Of a stretch of DNA of 64,000 nt, positions 1 through 7,982 are shown one piece after another. The notes under the pieces were generated by a model that had not been told where the DNA came from, did not search any database, and saw only the letters and a program-made list of their open reading frames with translations. The DNA comes from CAYFRC01 sp050946115 (GTDB lineage Bacteria > Bacillota > Clostridia > Christensenellales > Aristaeellaceae): NCBI GenBank assembly GCA_050946115.1, contig JBMNUF010000010.1:1-64000 (forward strand), written 5' to 3'. The position numbers and the translations under genes were made by a program. The first letter of the stretch is position 1, and each line of letters opens with the position of its first letter.

Positions 1-24
1 TGCGATATTCTCTTCTCGGAGCAT
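1..24 (-). CDS. possible start of a further gene (8 codons, cut by window edge)
   Basis: On the minus strand an ATG at 24-22 opens a frame that stays open to the window edge (MLREENIA). An AAGGAAG sequence about 8 bases upstream could be its ribosome binding site. It would be the next gene after the BMP-type permease. Only eight codons are visible, so no function can be given and the call is tentative. Confidence 0.25.
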
Positions 25-79
25 GTTCTGACTTCCTTCTTGTTTGTTCAGCAGCTACAATTAGAAGTCTTCATGCTCC
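18..79. repeat. inverted repeat downstream of the permease operon
   Basis: GGAGCATG (18-25) and CATGCTCC (72-79) are perfect reverse complements. Just inside them, GACTTC (30-35) pairs with GAAGTC (64-69). The result is a 14-bp interrupted stem with a 28-base loop. No T-run follows, so it is not a clear terminator. Its right arm contains an AGGAGC-ATG like sequence on the minus strand. Function unknown. Confidence 0.4.
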
Positions 80-132
80 TTTTGTCTACCTCGTTTCTGT
101 CAATCCCACAACTTTCCGTGATGAACCATTTT

Positions 133-1095
133 TTATCGCTCCTCCCGGAAATAGGACACGCCCAGAGACGAGGGCGGCTGGTTCTCGCGCTTGTTTCGGA
201 TTGAGGAAATGATCAAGACCACCAGCGTAAAGAAATACGGCAGCATTTTGAGGATGGGCTTCGTCGCCATGGTGACGTTCAGCCATTCCAGATTGGCGAT
301 CGTGCTGGAGCAGGAAAAGAGCACGCCGAACACGAACGAGCCAATGATCGTGCGATGCGGCTTCCACAATACGAAGATGACCAGCGCGATCGAAAGCCAG
401 CCCAGCGCCTCGATGCTCAGGTACGCCTCCTGTGATGTCATGTAGTCGATGATGTAATACAATCCGCCCAGCCCCGAAATGCCGCTTCCGATGCAGGTGG
501 CGGCGTATTTGTAGGCGGTTACGTTGATGCCCGCAGCGTCCGCCGTCGCGGGGCTCTCGCCGATCGCGCGCAGGTTCAGCCCCTTTTTCGTGCGGTACAG
601 GAAGTACGAGCCGAAGATGGCGACCGCGACCGCGAGAAAGAACATGGGGCCGAGGCACTGCAGCGCGTCGTTGCGCGCGGCGAACGGCCAGTGATAGTAC
701 TGTTTGGGGATTACGAGGTAGTTCTGCACGTTGATGATGTTCTTGTTGCTCATGATGACCTTCATCAGCCCGACGCCGAAGGTCGTCAGCGCAAGCCCCG
801 TCACGTTCTGGTTCGCGCGAAGAGATACGGTGAGAAAGCTGTAAATCAGCCCCATGAGCGCGCCGAAGGTGAAGGAGGCGAGGATTCCGAGGATTACGAT
901 CAGAAACGGGGGCAAATTGCTTGCGCCGATAAAACTCAGCATCAGGCAGCCGCCCACGCCGCCCATGCACATCACGCCGGGGATGCCGAGGTTCAGATGC
1001 CCCGCCTTTTCGGTGATGATCTCTCCCGTCGAGCCGTACATGAACGTCGCGCCGAAGGCGAGGGAATCGATGAGGAAGTTCAGCCACACATTCAT
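133..1095 (-). CDS. ABC transporter permease, BMP/nucleoside type (second permease)
   Basis: 320-aa integral membrane protein of the BPD_transp_2 family, the class that works with BMP (PnrA-like) binding proteins to import nucleosides or related purines. Hydrophobic helices run through the protein, and the cytoplasmic-side segment GESPATADAAGIN is the conserved loop that couples to the ATPase in this family. Its ATG overlaps the stop of the upstream permease by 4 bases (ATGA), and a GGGGGG-rich ribosome binding site lies within that gene. It is the last full gene of the binding protein, ATPase, permease, permease operon. Transporter class is certain; substrate is inferred. Confidence 0.9.
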   Translation of the reverse strand: MNVWLNFLIDSLAFGATFMYGSTGEIITEKAGHLNLGIPGVMCMGGVGGCLMLSFIGASNLPPFLIVILGILASFTFGALMGLIYSFLTVSLRANQNVTGLALTTFGVGLMKVIMSNKNIINVQNYLVIPKQYYHWPFAARNDALQCLGPMFFLAVAVAIFGSYFLYRTKKGLNLRAIGESPATADAAGINVTAYKYAATCIGSGISGLGGLYYIIDYMTSQEAYLSIEALGWLSIALVIFVLWKPHRTIIGSFVFGVLFSCSSTIANLEWLNVTMATKPILKMLPYFFTLVVLIISSIRNKRENQPPSSLGVSYFREER

Positions 1096-2231
1096 TTGAT
1101 CGCCCCCCTCTCAACGGATTTTGGTTGCCTCTTTCTGAAATGCACCTTGTAGTTGATGAAGAATTCGCTGCCGATGATGAAAAACAGCACCACGCCGACG
1201 GTGACATCGGGGAACGCGCCCGATACGTCAAAGGCGGTGGAAACCTGATCCGCACCTTGGTTCAGGAACACCACGATGCCGCTCGTAACGATCATCAGGA
1301 GCGGATTGAAATGCGCGAGCCACGACACCATGATCGCCGTAAACCCATCCCCGCCGACGGATTCCGTCGTGACCGTCTGGTCGAGTCCCGCCGCGATCAG
1401 ATATCCGGCGAGCCCGCACAGAAGGCCCGAGAGCAGCATCGTGCGGACGATGACGCGATCGACGTGGATGCCGATATAGCGCGCGGTCTTTTCGCTCTCC
1501 CCGACGACGGAGATTTCATAGCCGTGTTTGCTGAAATTGAGGTATATGTACAGTGCCGCGGAGAGCGCGAGCGCGACAAGGATGATGAGAAGGTAGTCGT
1601 GCCCGATCGCGGGGAGCTTTCCGGTATCCAGCTTGCCTAAGGAGGAGGAGCCGCTCGGCACCCATAGGACGAGGAAGAAGGATACGAGATAGGTCGCGAT
1701 GTAATTCATCATGAGCGTGAACAACGTTTCGTTCGTTCGCCACCTCGCGGTACATAGCGCGGGAATCACCGCCCAGATCGCGCCGGCGATGAGCGATGCA
1801 AAGAACATCAGAAGCAGAAGCACGCCGTTAGGAAGCGCGAGTTCGGCGCTGTATTTGCCGCCGAGATAGAAATTGACCGCGATCGCGGAGAGGATGCCCA
1901 TGAGCGTCTGCCCTTCCGCGCCGATGTTCCAGAACCTCATCCGAAACGCGGGCGTAATCGCGAGCGCGATGCACAAGAGCACGGCGATGTTCTTGAAGAA
2001 TTTCCAGCGCCTGCGCGCCGTTGCGAAATTGCCCTTGATGAAGCTGTCGTAAAACTCCGCGATGCGCTTTGGGTCCTCGCGCAGCTTGTCCACGAGCAGG
2101 AACGCGAGCAGCCCGCACACGATGAGCCCCAACACGGCAGCACACGCGCGAATCAGCATGGCTCTGCCAAAGGAGATGCTCATGCGCTTCGTAAGATGGA
2201 TGAAGGGTTCCTTGGTCTTGCCCGTTTTCAT
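1092..2231 (-). CDS. ABC transporter permease, BMP/nucleoside type (first permease)
   Basis: 379-aa BPD_transp_2 family permease, partner of the 320-aa permease that follows it. A basic N-terminus and first membrane helix (LIRACAAVLGLIVCGLLAFL) precede a predicted outside loop with a charged segment. Then come several more helices and the coupling loop VVGESEKTARYIGI. I start it at the ATG at 2231 rather than further upstream. That ATG overlaps the ATPase stop as ATGA and has an AAAGGAG sequence about 11 bases before it. This matches the YufP/NupB half of Bacillus nucleoside importers in order and size. Substrate not proven. Confidence 0.9.
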   Translation of the reverse strand: MKTGKTKEPFIHLTKRMSISFGRAMLIRACAAVLGLIVCGLLAFLLVDKLREDPKRIAEFYDSFIKGNFATARRRWKFFKNIAVLLCIALAITPAFRMRFWNIGAEGQTLMGILSAIAVNFYLGGKYSAELALPNGVLLLLMFFASLIAGAIWAVIPALCTARWRTNETLFTLMMNYIATYLVSFFLVLWVPSGSSSLGKLDTGKLPAIGHDYLLIILVALALSAALYIYLNFSKHGYEISVVGESEKTARYIGIHVDRVIVRTMLLSGLLCGLAGYLIAAGLDQTVTTESVGGDGFTAIMVSWLAHFNPLLMIVTSGIVVFLNQGADQVSTAFDVSGAFPDVTVGVVLFFIIGSEFFINYKVHFRKRQPKSVERGAIK

Positions 2232-3946
2232 GCCGTGCCACGCTCCTTTCCCGCTTGCGTCTTGATCATTAAGCTGCCGAGTTCCTCTTTCGTGACGGTG
2301 CGCGCGTCCACGATGCCCGTAACAGCGCCGGAATTGAGCACGGCGATGCGGTCGCACAGCGCCATCAACACGTCCAAATCCTCGCCGACGAAGATCACGG
2401 CGGAGCCGAGCCGCTTTTGCGCATCTAACAGTCTGTATATCGTGTAGGAGGAGTTGATGTCCAGCCCGCGCACGGGATAGGCGGTCATCAGCACCTTGGG
2501 GGAGGACGAGATTTCGCGCCCGACGAGCAGCTTTTGCACGTTGCCGCCCGAGAGCGAGCGCACGCGCGTTTTGAGAGAAGATGTAACGACGTTCAGTTCC
2601 TTCACGATCGTCTCCGCGAGTTCGGAGGGCTTTTCGCGGTTGAGCATCGCGCCCTTGCCCTTGCGGTAGCTGCGAAGGAGCATATTGTCGATGATGTTCA
2701 TGTTGCCGACCAGCCCCATGCCGAGCCGATCCTCCGGGACGAAGGAGAGTTTGACGCCCAGATCGCGGATCTCCAGAGGCGTGAGCGAGCGGAGGTTGAA
2801 GATTTCGTTTTCGATAAAGAGGATCTGCTCTTTTTGGACGAGCTGCGTGATCTCCCTATCACTCTTTCCTTCGAGGCGCATGGGCTTGCCGTCGCGATCC
2901 TGAAACTTGCCTTCGGCGGCGAGAGTGCGGATTTGCTTGATGTTCTTGTGAAAGAAGGTGACGGGCTGGTTTCTCTTGGGGTTGTGGAAGATGATGTTGC
3001 CGCTTTCGATGCGCTGCAACCCCGCGACGGCCTCCAACAGCTCCTTCTGCCCGCTGCCCGCGATGCCGGCGATACCCAAAATCTCACCGCCGTTGACGGA
3101 AAGGGACACGTCCTTGAGGATGTGCGCGCCCTCGATATCGTATACGTTCAGCCGCTCTATCACGAGGCGCGGCTCGCTCGTGAGCGGCTCCGAGCGGTCG
3201 ATGTCGAGCGAGACCTTTTTCCCGACCATCATTTCGGTCAGGCTGTGTTCGTCGGTCTCGTCGGTGTTTACGGTCGCGATGAGCGCGCCCTTGCGCATGA
3301 TCGCTACGCGGTCGGAGACCTCAAGCACCTCGTGGAGCTTGTGCGTGATGATGATGACGCTCTTGCCATCCTGCACCATGCGGCGCAGCACCGAAAACAG
3401 CCTTTCGATCTCCTGCAGGGTCAAAACGGCGGTCGGCTCGTCCAGAATGAGGGTGTCCACGCCGCGGTAGAGCACCTTCAGGATTTCGACCGTCTGCTTT
3501 TCGGAGACGGACATTTCGTAGATTTTCTTTTTGGGGTCTATGGAAAAGCCGTACCGTTCGGCGATCTCCGTCACGCGGCTCGTTACCTTCTTCATGTCGT
3601 ACCCGCTGCCGTCCTCGATGCCCAGGATGATGTTTTCGGCGGCGGTAAAGATGTCGATCAGCTTAAAGTGCTGGTGGATCATGCCGATCCTTAGATCAAA
3701 TGCGTCCTTCGGGGAGCGAATGACGACTTCCTCGCCGTTTACGAAGATCTGCCCTTCGTCGGGATAGTAGATCCCGGAGACCATGTTCATGAGCGTGGTC
3801 TTTCCGCAGCCGTTTTCGCCGAGGATCGCCAAGACCTCACCCGCGTATACGTCCAGATTGACGTTGTCGTTGGCGACGACGTCCCCGAACCGTTTCGTGA
3901 TGTACCGCATCGAAAGGGACGGCACTTTGCTGAGGTTTTGCTCCAC
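2228..3946 (-). CDS. ABC transporter ATP-binding protein, BMP type, duplicated ATPase with insertion
   Basis: 572-aa tandem ATPase energising the BMP-type importer. The first half has Walker A GENGCGKT (residues 43-50), a degenerate signature MSVSEKQ (145-151) and Walker B LILDEP (166-171). The second half has the usual degenerate P-loop (AGIAGSGQKEL) and a good signature LSGGNVQK. Its Walker B is altered (LMTAYPVRGLD). Relatives are about 510 aa; the excess is an insertion at about residues 321-385 of the second domain, rich in charged residues. I start it at GTG 3946, which has GGAGGAA 8 bases upstream. A TTG further up would sit inside that site. Confidence 0.9.
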   Translation of the reverse strand: MEQNLSKVPSLSMRYITKRFGDVVANDNVNLDVYAGEVLAILGENGCGKTTLMNMVSGIYYPDEGQIFVNGEEVVIRSPKDAFDLRIGMIHQHFKLIDIFTAAENIILGIEDGSGYDMKKVTSRVTEIAERYGFSIDPKKKIYEMSVSEKQTVEILKVLYRGVDTLILDEPTAVLTLQEIERLFSVLRRMVQDGKSVIIITHKLHEVLEVSDRVAIMRKGALIATVNTDETDEHSLTEMMVGKKVSLDIDRSEPLTSEPRLVIERLNVYDIEGAHILKDVSLSVNGGEILGIAGIAGSGQKELLEAVAGLQRIESGNIIFHNPKRNQPVTFFHKNIKQIRTLAAEGKFQDRDGKPMRLEGKSDREITQLVQKEQILFIENEIFNLRSLTPLEIRDLGVKLSFVPEDRLGMGLVGNMNIIDNMLLRSYRKGKGAMLNREKPSELAETIVKELNVVTSSLKTRVRSLSGGNVQKLLVGREISSSPKVLMTAYPVRGLDINSSYTIYRLLDAQKRLGSAVIFVGEDLDVLMALCDRIAVLNSGAVTGIVDARTVTKEELGSLMIKTQAGKERGTA

Positions 3947-3976
3947 AGAAACTTCCTCCAAACTTCCGTTAAACTG

Positions 3977-4008
3977 AAAAACCGCATAAGGGCATTATGC
4001 CCTTATGC
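3977..4008 (-). terminator. intrinsic terminator/attenuator between BMP gene and ATPase
   Basis: A perfect 11-bp stem, GCATAAGGGCA with TGCCCTTATGC (3984-3994 / 3998-4008), closes a 3-base loop. On the minus strand it is followed by GG and five T. It lies between the binding-protein stop (4024) and the ATPase start (3946), so it probably lowers ATPase and permease expression relative to the binding protein. Confidence 0.85.
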
Positions 4009-4023
4009 GTACTGTGCGATGAA

Positions 4024-5217
4024 TCAGAACATGGTGTTGATGAGCTCGATGCCGTCGATCTGCACGTTGAAGTACGGCGCGCTGCGGTATTCGCTCTCGT
4101 GGAAATAGCCGTCCGCGACAGCCTCGGTATCGGGGGTAAACGCCGAATCGGTATCGACGTCCGCCATATAGCTCGTCAGCGCCTCGCCGCCCACGGTGAT
4201 GAAGCCTTCCCTCGCGGTGTCGAACACCTTGAGCGTGCCGTCCAGAAGGCTCGCCTTCACGGCTTCGACGGTTTCGACGGTGCCGGCGGCGGCAGCCTTT
4301 TCGTTGATATCGGTCAAAACGACGGAGCCGGTTTCGATGTTGCCGGTCCAGTCGGTCGCGATGGTCTCGCCGTTTGCGATCGCGTTGCAGATGTACTCAA
4401 AGTAGGGCGCCCAGTTGATGCGGGAGGCGACGATGAACGTGTTCGGGCAGCTCTCCAGGGTGGAGCCGTTGTAGGAGACGTTGGGGATGCCGGCGTTCTC
4501 GCAGGCGGTGGGAGCGCCCATGGAGTCCGCGTGCTGGGAGATCAGGTCGCACCCGGCGGCGATGAGCGCCTCGGCGGCGGCCCTTTCTTCCTTCTCGTCG
4601 TACCAGGAGCCGGTGAACTGCACCTTCATGGTGACGTCGGGGCAAACGTGCTTCGCGCCGAGGTAGAAGGAGGTGTAGCCGGAGATAACCTCCGCATAAG
4701 TGAACGCGCCTACATAGCCGATCAGCGGCGTTTCGCCCTTGAGCAGGCCGTTTTCCTTCAGCTCGTTCAGCTTGAGGCCCGCCGCGACGCCCGCAAGGAA
4801 CCTGCCCTCATAAATGGAGGCGAACGCGTTGTGGAAGTTCTTGACGCCTTCGGTATGTGCCATGGTGCCGGTCGCGTGGCAGAACTGCGCCTCGGGGAAT
4901 TCCCTGGCTGCCTGCAGCAGGAAGGTCTCGTGGCCGAAGCTGTCCGCAAAGATTACGTTGCAGCCCTCGTCGACGAGGTCGGCGGCCGCTTCGTAGCATT
5001 CGTTCGATTCGGGGATGTTCCTCTTGATGATGATCTGCGAATCGTCGAGCCCAAGGGCGGCCTGCGCTTCCTTCACGCCGTTGATAAAGTTGAGGTCATA
5101 CGTGGAATCCTCGTCGTGCAACAGGATGACGCCGAGCTTGACATCCTCCGCCATGGCGACGCCGCAGAAAATCAGCGACAGCGCAACAATGAGTGCAACC
5201 GCAATAAACTTCTTCAT
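4024..5217 (-). CDS. BMP-family (PnrA-like) substrate-binding protein
   Basis: 397-aa exported binding protein of the BMP/Med family, which captures purine nucleosides or related ligands for the adjacent ABC importer. Family features include the N-terminal KLGVILLHDEDSTYDLNF strand-loop, then NVIFADSFGHE and NAFASIYEGRFLAGVAAG. Signal peptide: MKK, a hydrophobic core and AMA before EDV. A cysteine is present (LIFC), but Phe at -1 makes a poor lipobox, so the protein is probably released by signal peptidase I rather than lipidated. The ATG at 5217 has GAGGAGG upstream. First gene of the operon. Confidence 0.9.
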   Translation of the reverse strand: MKKFIAVALIVALSLIFCGVAMAEDVKLGVILLHDEDSTYDLNFINGVKEAQAALGLDDSQIIIKRNIPESNECYEAAADLVDEGCNVIFADSFGHETFLLQAAREFPEAQFCHATGTMAHTEGVKNFHNAFASIYEGRFLAGVAAGLKLNELKENGLLKGETPLIGYVGAFTYAEVISGYTSFYLGAKHVCPDVTMKVQFTGSWYDEKEERAAAEALIAAGCDLISQHADSMGAPTACENAGIPNVSYNGSTLESCPNTFIVASRINWAPYFEYICNAIANGETIATDWTGNIETGSVVLTDINEKAAAAGTVETVEAVKASLLDGTLKVFDTAREGFITVGGEALTSYMADVDTDSAFTPDTEAVADGYFHESEYRSAPYFNVQIDGIELINTMF

Positions 5218-5564
5218 GGATCGTGCCTCCTCAAATATTGTTTCGATAAAATTCTATCACGCTATTCGCATTTTCGATATGCAAAATGGGATAACATTCG
5301 GTTAATTCCCACATTTCGGGTGTGGAATCCCCGCGTACAACTACATATTGCGAAAATACACGAACATTCGCCGTCAGGACATCGCTGTTTTTGCGCCTTC
5401 GCGAAACGGGAGCGAAGCTGCAAAATCGGACGCGAACTGCCAATAGAGAATGGATGTGTATCTTTTATGATGCATGAGTATCGGATTAACCGATATTACA
5501 TACGACAGAAAAGCAAGATGCGCATTACCGCTATCTTATTCTGTAAGGATTTCTCATACAGCTT
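5218..5564 (-). promoter_or_regulatory. long leader/upstream region of the BMP operon with a palindrome
   Basis: This 347-base non-coding stretch between tmRNA terminator and BMP gene holds the perfect inverted repeat TATCGG-ATTAA-CCGATA (5479-5495), which looks like a repressor site. It also holds two weaker hairpins: GCTTCGC with GCGAAGC near 5397-5420, and CCACA with TGTGG near 5310-5325. I see no convincing -35/-10 pair and no match to the purine riboswitch core. Promoter position unknown. Confidence 0.4.
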
Positions 5565-5565
5565 C

Positions 5566-5615
5566 AAAAAAACGAACTCTTTTACCGTCATCATGACGTG
5601 CGGTAAAGAGTTCGT
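5566..5615 (-). terminator. terminator of tmRNA
   Basis: ACGAACTCTTTTACCG (5572-5587) pairs with CGGTAAAGAGTTCGT (5601-5615) apart from one extra T. On the minus strand the stem is followed by seven T (complement of A 5566-5572). It lies 12 bases past the tmRNA 3' end. Confidence 0.9.
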
Positions 5616-5627
5616 CTCTGCGTCTTG

Positions 5628-5976
5628 TGGTGGAGGCGAGGGGAATTGAACCCCTGTCCGAAAATCCGGATACACAGGCATCTCCGGGCGCAGTCTGTGT
5701 TTTAAGATTCCCCCGGCGCAGCTCCCGCAGACAGGATCAGCGTTTCGGTAGCTTCATAAAGTCCGACCGGCGGCAAAGCTTACGCCGGTTCGTTCCCCGC
5801 ATTGATGATGCCGATTGCCTGCGCCGCGGGAGGCTCAGGGTCGACACGCAGCCTTAAGCGGCTGCGAGAACAGTGTTATTGTTCGCAGTTATTGTTTTTC
5901 CCGATTTTTAGATGGCTCGGGGCCATCGCCCGCTTCCCATATACCCCAAATCCCCGTCGAAACCATGTACGCCCCC
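5628..5976 (-). ncRNA. ssrA: transfer-messenger RNA (tmRNA)
   Basis: 349-nt tmRNA that rescues stalled ribosomes together with SmpB. The 5' end GGGGGCG (5976-5970) pairs with CGCCTCC before the encoded ACCA at the 3' end (5628). The T-arm GGGGTTCAATTCCCC and the 5' ACATGGTTTCGACGG block are diagnostic. The tag frame runs from GCG at 5886 to TAA at 5856-5854 and encodes ANNNTVLAAA. That ends in LAAA rather than the usual LAA; the resume codon is inferred. Its 5' end is only 12 bases after the smpB stop, so it is probably co-transcribed with smpB and processed. Confidence 0.97.
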
Positions 5977-5988
5977 GGGATGGGTTAT

Positions 5989-6453
5989 TCACTGCGAAAT
6001 GTTCTTCATGGTGCGTTCCATCTCGCGCTTTGCGGTGCGCTCCGCGAGATCTTCGCGCTTGTCGTAGAGTTTCTTGCCGCGACATATTGCCAAGGTGAGC
6101 TTCATCCTGCCGTCTTTCAGGTACACATCCAAGGGGACGAGCGTGAGCCCCTTTTGCATCACCGCCTGCTCGAGCCTGCGGATTTCGCTCTTGTGCATCA
6201 AAAGGCGCTTCGGGCGCAAGGGGTCCGTATTGTAAACGCTCCCTTTTTCGTAGGGGGAGATGTGCATCCCCTCCACAAAGATTTCGCCCTTTCGCACCTG
6301 TGCAAAGGAATCCTTCAGATTGCACCTGCCCAGGCGCATACTCTTGACTTCAGAACCCTTCAGCTCTATGCCGGCCTCAAAGGTCTCCTCGATGAAATAG
6401 TCGTGACGTGCCTTGCGGTTCTGCGCGACGAGTTTGGTTTCCTTGGGCGGCAT
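5989..6453 (-). CDS. smpB: SsrA-binding protein SmpB
   Basis: 154-aa tmRNA partner that places tmRNA in the ribosomal A site. Family features are present: NRKARHDYFIEETFEAGIEL with GSEVKSMRLGRCNL, FVEGMHISPYEKGS, and a basic C-terminal tail with GKKLYDKRE. I choose the second ATG (6453) because the AAGGGAG site touches the first ATG (6462) but lies 9 bases from the second. The gene sits directly upstream of ssrA, the classic functional pair, and has its own promoter at 6484-6512. Confidence 0.96.
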   Translation of the reverse strand: MPPKETKLVAQNRKARHDYFIEETFEAGIELKGSEVKSMRLGRCNLKDSFAQVRKGEIFVEGMHISPYEKGSVYNTDPLRPKRLLMHKSEIRRLEQAVMQKGLTLVPLDVYLKDGRMKLTLAICRGKKLYDKREDLAERTAKREMERTMKNISQ

Positions 6454-6483
6454 CCACGGCATCTCCCTTCATCGAGTATATGC

Positions 6484-6512
6484 ATTATATCAAGAAAAGG
6501 AGAATTTGGCAA
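6484..6512 (-). promoter_or_regulatory. promoter for smpB-ssrA
   Basis: On the minus strand TTGCCA (6512-6507), a 17-base spacer and TATAAT (6489-6484). This is a near-consensus sigma-A promoter about 30 bases before the smpB start. Confidence 0.85.
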
Positions 6513-6709
6513 GAAAAGATTGTGTGCGATCATGTTAAGTGGTTCCGGGTGGAATTCTGCTTCCTGAGTTAATGTTAGCTGTCCTTCAAAGGAAGAATAC
6601 CAAGCGGTGATGTATGTCGCCAAAGATCGACTGATGCCGTCTCCACCCCCTAAATCCGTTACCTTTGTCTGAGGTCCGTCGTTTGCTCGGGTTTGGCACG
6701 TCGGGTGGC
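6513..6709. other. non-coding gap between divergent smpB and rnz
   Basis: About 200 bases between the two divergent promoters. Short open frames exist on both strands, but none has a ribosome binding site or a recognisable product. I see no hairpin with a T-run. Confidence 0.4.
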
Positions 6710-6738
6710 TTGACATTTTTGGGGATTGACGATATACT
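6710..6738 (+). promoter_or_regulatory. promoter for rnz
   Basis: TTGACA (6710-6715), 17-base spacer, TATACT (6733-6738). Transcription would begin near 6745, only about 20 bases before the rnz start. This supports the start chosen at 6767 over the longer open frame. Confidence 0.88.
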
Positions 6739-6766
6739 TTTCCGGAAGGAAGGTGATGCGCACTTG

Positions 6767-7669
6767 ATGGATGTGACGCTGCTCGGCACGGGCGCGCTGC
6801 TGCCGATACCCGAAAGGTTCCTCTCGGCGGCGTATGTGTCGTTTTTCGGGAGCGGGATCCTCTTCGACTGCGGCGAGGGGACGCAGGTTGCCGCGCGGAG
6901 TGCCAAGATCTCCTTTGCGCGGATGAATCTCATCGCGCTGACGCACTACCACGGGGATCATATCTTCGGCATTCCCGGGCTTTTGCAGTCCATGGGTGCG
7001 ATGGAGCGCAGAGAGCCGCTGTATATCACGGGTCCCGACGATTTGGAGCGCGAATTGGAGCCGCTGCTGCGCCTCGCCGGCGCGCTGCCGTATACCGTGG
7101 AGCTTGTGAGTGTGCCGAAGGACGGGCTGCGCCTTCCCATGTGGCGCAGGGAGGCGGCGCTTTTCGCATTCCCGACGAGGCACCGCGCGCCGTCCCAGGG
7201 CTATGTACTGACACTTTCCCGTGCAGGGGCATTTCTGCCCGAAAAGGCGCGGGCACTCGGCATCCACGTGCGGGACTGGCAGAAACTCCAGCGCGGCGAA
7301 ACCGTGGCGGGCATAACGCCCGATCAGGTCATGACGCCGCCGCGAAGAGGGCTGAAATTCGTATTTTCGGGCGATACGGCGCAGTGCCCGTCGCTGATCG
7401 AAGCGGGGAAGGACGCCGACCTCATGGTTTTGGACGCGACCTACGCGCTCGATACGCAGCGGGAGCAGGCGACGCTTTACGGGCACATGACGTTTTCGCA
7501 GGCGGCGTCCGTCGCGAGGGACGCGGGGTGCAGACAAATGTGGCTCACGCACTTTTCGCAGATGCAAAAGGCGCCGGAGGAAAACGCCGCCTACGCGACA
7601 CAAATCTTCCCGAATACGCGCGTGGGTTTCGATGGCATGAGGGAAACGCTTCGTTATCGTGAGGATTAA
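6767..7669 (+). CDS. rnz: ribonuclease Z (tRNA 3'-processing endonuclease)
   Basis: 300-aa beta-lactamase-fold nuclease that cuts tRNA precursors after the discriminator base. The start MDVTLLGTGALLP is typical of the family. Zinc ligands include T-H60-Y-H62-G-D64-H65, followed by FSGDTAQC and the late LTHFSQ histidine. The ATG at 6767 lies about 13 bases past GGAAGGAAGG; a TTG codon one position earlier is possible. Transcribed from the promoter at 6710. The gap to the aminopeptidase gene carries an imperfect repeat of this gene's 3' end. Confidence 0.93.
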   Translation: MDVTLLGTGALLPIPERFLSAAYVSFFGSGILFDCGEGTQVAARSAKISFARMNLIALTHYHGDHIFGIPGLLQSMGAMERREPLYITGPDDLERELEPLLRLAGALPYTVELVSVPKDGLRLPMWRREAALFAFPTRHRAPSQGYVLTLSRAGAFLPEKARALGIHVRDWQKLQRGETVAGITPDQVMTPPRRGLKFVFSGDTAQCPSLIEAGKDADLMVLDATYALDTQREQATLYGHMTFSQAASVARDAGCRQMWLTHFSQMQKAPEENAAYATQIFPNTRVGFDGMRETLRYRED

Positions 7670-7982
7670 ACGCGATTCATACCCTTTCACGAGTGCAGAC
7701 CGAGGCAGAGTATGAAGATGAAACGTTGCGAGCGCTTTTGCATCGGACGTGCATTGGTACGATGGAACGAGGAGAACGCTTCACGACCATGTGGCTTATA
7801 CATAGCGCGTCCTTTTTCCGAATCCCAAAGGAGGCACGGCTACATGGGACGCACAAACACCTCATCGAGCTAAAGACACTATAGCATGCAAGCGTAAAGA
7901 CCGAACACACAGGTGGTTTACGACAGAATAAGGGAATCGCTTCGCTATCGCGAAGAATACATATGGAGAGGATTGAGGGAGT
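7670..7982 (+). other. intergenic region with an imperfect repeat of the rnz 3' end
   Basis: 313 bases with no convincing gene. GGGAATCGCTTCGCTATCGC (7931-7950, extending to about 7957) repeats rnz positions 7640-7665 with few changes and would encode RESLRYRE against rnz RETLRYRE. An open frame of 63 codons at 7693-7884 has no recognisable product. The pattern suggests a decayed duplication. Confidence 0.45.

Noticed and set aside
5218..5564. Purine riboswitch before the BMP operon
   Set aside because: The core loop sequences of the purine aptamer are absent from the minus-strand leader; only small hairpins and a palindrome are seen.
7693..7884. 63-codon gene between rnz and the aminopeptidase
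   Set aside because: No ribosome binding site and no recognisable family; more likely residue of a duplication.
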